Shown piece by piece: positions 62,181 through 64,000 of a stretch of 64,000 bases of DNA. Source of the stretch: Roseinatronobacter monicus (GTDB taxonomy: Bacteria > Pseudomonadota > Alphaproteobacteria > Rhodobacterales > Rhodobacteraceae); contig NZ_VFPT01000001.1 in assembly GCF_006716865.1 (NCBI RefSeq), positions 1,111,001-1,175,000 on the forward strand. The letters run 5' to 3'. Under the pieces are notes generated by a model, which was not told the origin of the DNA, did no database searches, and was given only the letters and a program-made list of their open reading frames with translations. Each line of letters starts with the position of its first letter. Position 1 is the first letter of the stretch. The position numbers were made by a program, and so were the translations under genes.

Positions 62181-64000
62181 CTAATGCGCCTCGGCCCATG
62201 TGTCGCCCACACCGGCGTCCACCACCAGCGGGACATCAAGGCGCAGCACGGGTTCTGACGCGGCTTCCATCACCGCGCGCACCTTTTCGGTCACCTCCTC
62301 AACCGCATCTTCGGCCACTTCAAAAACCAGTTCGTCATGCACCTGCAACAGCATCTTTGCGGGCAGATCAGCAATCACCTCGGGCAACCGGATCATGGCG
62401 CGGCGGATGATGTCGGCGGCAGTGCCCTGTATCGGGGCATTGATCGCGGCGCGCTTGGCAAAACCCGCGCCCGGCCCTTTGGTGTTGATTTCGGGCGTAT
62501 GAACGCGCCGCCCGAACAATGTCTCGACCCGGCCTTCGCGTTTGGCGAATTCGACCGTTCCATCCATATAAGCGCGGATGCCGGGGAACCGCTCGAAATA
62601 GGTGTCGATAAAGGCCTGTGCGTCCGAGCGCGGAATGCGCAGATTGCGCGCCAGCCCGAAGCCTGAAATCCCGTAGATCACGCCGAAATTGATCGCTTTG
62701 GCCTGACGCCGAATCTCTGGCGTCATCTCGGCCAAGGGTACACCGAACATTTCAGACGCGGTCATCGCGTGAATATCCTGGCCCTCGCGGAAGGCGGCTT
62801 TCAGGCTGTCGATATCGGCAATATGCGCCAGAATACGCAGCTCGATCTGGCTGTAATCCAGCGCCACCAGCTTGTGGCCTTTCTCGGCCACAAAGGCCGT
62901 GCGGATGCGCCGCCCTTCCTCTGACCGGATGGGGATATTTTGCAGGTTGGGATCGGTCGAGGCCAGACGCCCGGTCACAGCACCCGTAATCACGTAGGAC
63001 GTATGCACACGGCCTGTCTCGGGGTGGATGTGATCTTGCAATGCGTCGGTATAGGTGGATTTCAGCTTTGACAATTGCCGCCAGTCCAGCACGCGGGCAG
63101 GCAGATCATGGCCTTCGGCGGCCAGATCTTCCAGCACATCGGCGCCGGTGGCATATGCGCCGGTCTTGCCCTTCTTGCCGCCCTGCAACGACATTTTGTC
63201 AAACAGGATCTCGCCCAGTTGCTTGGGGCTGCCGACATTGAACCGCTCGCCCGCCAATTCGTGTATCTCGGCTTCCAGCCCCGCCATTTTCTGGGCGAAC
63301 GCATTGGACATGCGCGACAGGATATCGCGGTCAACCTTGATCCCTGTGCGTTCCATCTGCGCCAGAACGGGCACCAGTGGCCGCTCCAGGGTCTCGTATA
63401 CGCGGCTCACTTGTGCGCCATGCAGGCGCGGCTTGAACAATTCCCATAGCCGCAAGGTGATATCGGCATCTTCGGCCGCATAGCGCGTCGCATCGTCAAT
63501 GCCCACGCGGTCAAAGGTGATGGCCGATTTGCCCCCTCCCAGCAATGTCTTGATCGGGATGGGCTGGTGGTTGAGGTAACGGTCTGACAGCGCATCCATC
63601 CCATGCCCGTGCAAGCCGCCATGCAGCGCATAGGACATCAGCATCGTATCATCTATGGGCGACACCGATATGCCAAGATTGGCAAATATCTTGGCATCAT
63701 ATTTCATATTCTGACCGATTTTCAGGATGGCCTGATCTTCCAGAACCGGCTTCAACAGGGCCAGCACGTCGTCTAGCGCAAGCTGCCCCGCAACCAGTTC
63801 TGTGCTGCCGAACAAATCACCGCCCCCCGCGCGATGCTGCAAAGGAATATAGGCCGCGCGCCCCGCTGTCAGGCACAGCGATATGCCCACCAGTTCTGCG
63901 CGCATTTCATCCAGCGAGGTCGTCTCGGTGTCGACCGCGACATAGCCGATCTCTTCGATCTCGCTGATCCATGTTTTCAACGTGCCCAGATCGCGGATGC
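62181..64000 (-). CDS. polA: DNA polymerase I, 3' part (cut by the window edge)
   Basis: About 606 residues of the C-terminal part are seen; the N-terminal 5'-nuclease domain lies beyond 64000. The 3'-5' exonuclease-like domain has AVDTETTSL (D and E ligands). The polymerase domain has motif A LVALDYSQIELRILAHI, motif B RRQAKAINFGVIYGISGFGL and motif C VHDELVF. The frame is open through the window edge (RDLGTLKTWISEIEEIGYVAV). It fills gaps during repair and Okazaki fragment processing. Confidence 0.97.
   Translation of the reverse strand, partial: IRDLGTLKTWISEIEEIGYVAVDTETTSLDEMRAELVGISLCLTAGRAAYIPLQHRAGGGDLFGSTELVAGQLALDDVLALLKPVLEDQAILKIGQNMKYDAKIFANLGISVSPIDDTMLMSYALHGGLHGHGMDALSDRYLNHQPIPIKTLLGGGKSAITFDRVGIDDATRYAAEDADITLRLWELFKPRLHGAQVSRVYETLERPLVPVLAQMERTGIKVDRDILSRMSNAFAQKMAGLEAEIHELAGERFNVGSPKQLGEILFDKMSLQGGKKGKTGAYATGADVLEDLAAEGHDLPARVLDWRQLSKLKSTYTDALQDHIHPETGRVHTSYVITGAVTGRLASTDPNLQNIPIRSEEGRRIRTAFVAEKGHKLVALDYSQIELRILAHIADIDSLKAAFREGQDIHAMTASEMFGVPLAEMTPEIRRQAKAINFGVIYGISGFGLARNLRIPRSDAQAFIDTYFERFPGIRAYMDGTVEFAKREGRVETLFGRRVHTPEINTKGPGAGFAKRAAINAPIQGTAADIIRRAMIRLPEVIADLPAKMLLQVHDELVFEVAEDAVEEVTEKVRAVMEAASEPVLRLDVPLVVDAGVGDTWAEAH

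Noticed and set aside
1..64000. CRISPR arrays, rRNA genes and riboswitches
   Set aside because: No regularly spaced direct repeats with unique spacers, no rRNA sequence and no recognisable riboswitch core was seen anywhere in the window.

Overview
The window looks like a piece of a Rhodobacteraceae chromosome (Alphaproteobacteria, Rhodobacterales). This rests on high GC by eye, many tightly overlapping operons, and gene orders typical of that group (argS-SPOR-nagZ, dacA-SPOR lipoprotein-tmk-holB-tatD, and pyrH-frr-uppS-cdsA-dxr-rseP-bamA-skp-fabZ-lpxA-lpxI-lpxB). The genus cannot be fixed from the sequence alone.

Region 1 (about 1-14350) is accessory. It opens with an older IS1634-family element split by a younger copy of the same family, with a clean 6-bp target duplication. 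Next come an IS110-family (IS1111-like) transposase and an IS5-family remnant. A secreted trypsin-like protease with two PAN/Apple-like modules precedes a type I restriction-modification locus: hsdM, hsdS, a small basic gene, hsdR and a PD-(D/E)XK nuclease-like gene overlapping hsdR. The small basic gene is interrupted by an intact IS4-family element with 13-bp inverted repeats and a 9-bp target duplication. Removing the IS restores a 123-codon frame. The region ends at a tRNA-Ser(GCT) whose 3' end faces the island, a plausible island boundary.

Region 2 (about 14500-37600) is core chromosome, mostly on the minus strand: a LysR regulator, nagZ, a SPOR protein, argS, a Gfo/Idh/MocA oxidoreductase, a small lipoprotein, sufE, a TSUP permease, fabD, a YSC84/SYLF lipoprotein and hemB. 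It continues with an AEC transporter, an MBL hydrolase, tatD, holB, tmk, dacA, a SPOR lipoprotein, nadE, an exported 19-repeat MORN protein, a DUF2256 zinc-ribbon protein, an AraC regulator and miaA.

Region 3 (37655-49937) is the plus-strand envelope cluster. It joins nucleotide supply and ribosome recycling (pyrH, frr) to undecaprenyl and phospholipid synthesis (uppS, cdsA), isoprenoids (dxr), site-2 proteolysis (rseP), outer-membrane protein assembly (bamA, skp-like) and lipid A synthesis (fabZ, lpxA, lpxI, lpxB).

Region 4 (49894-64000) holds xerD with a conserved secreted protein and a 44-residue membrane peptide, aroK-aroB, a DUF427 protein, an M24 aminopeptidase and a CDP-alcohol phosphatidyltransferase. 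It also holds a GT2 glycosyltransferase whose N-terminus carries two 24-residue MshEN motifs with a 5-residue spacer, the arrangement known to bind cyclic di-GMP. A sulfotransferase-like gene, adenine deaminase and the 3' part of polA (cut by the window edge) complete it.

The two most interesting items are the MshEN-GT2 fusion, which may be a cyclic-di-GMP-controlled polysaccharide synthase, and the type I R-M locus with two extra genes, one freshly broken by an IS.
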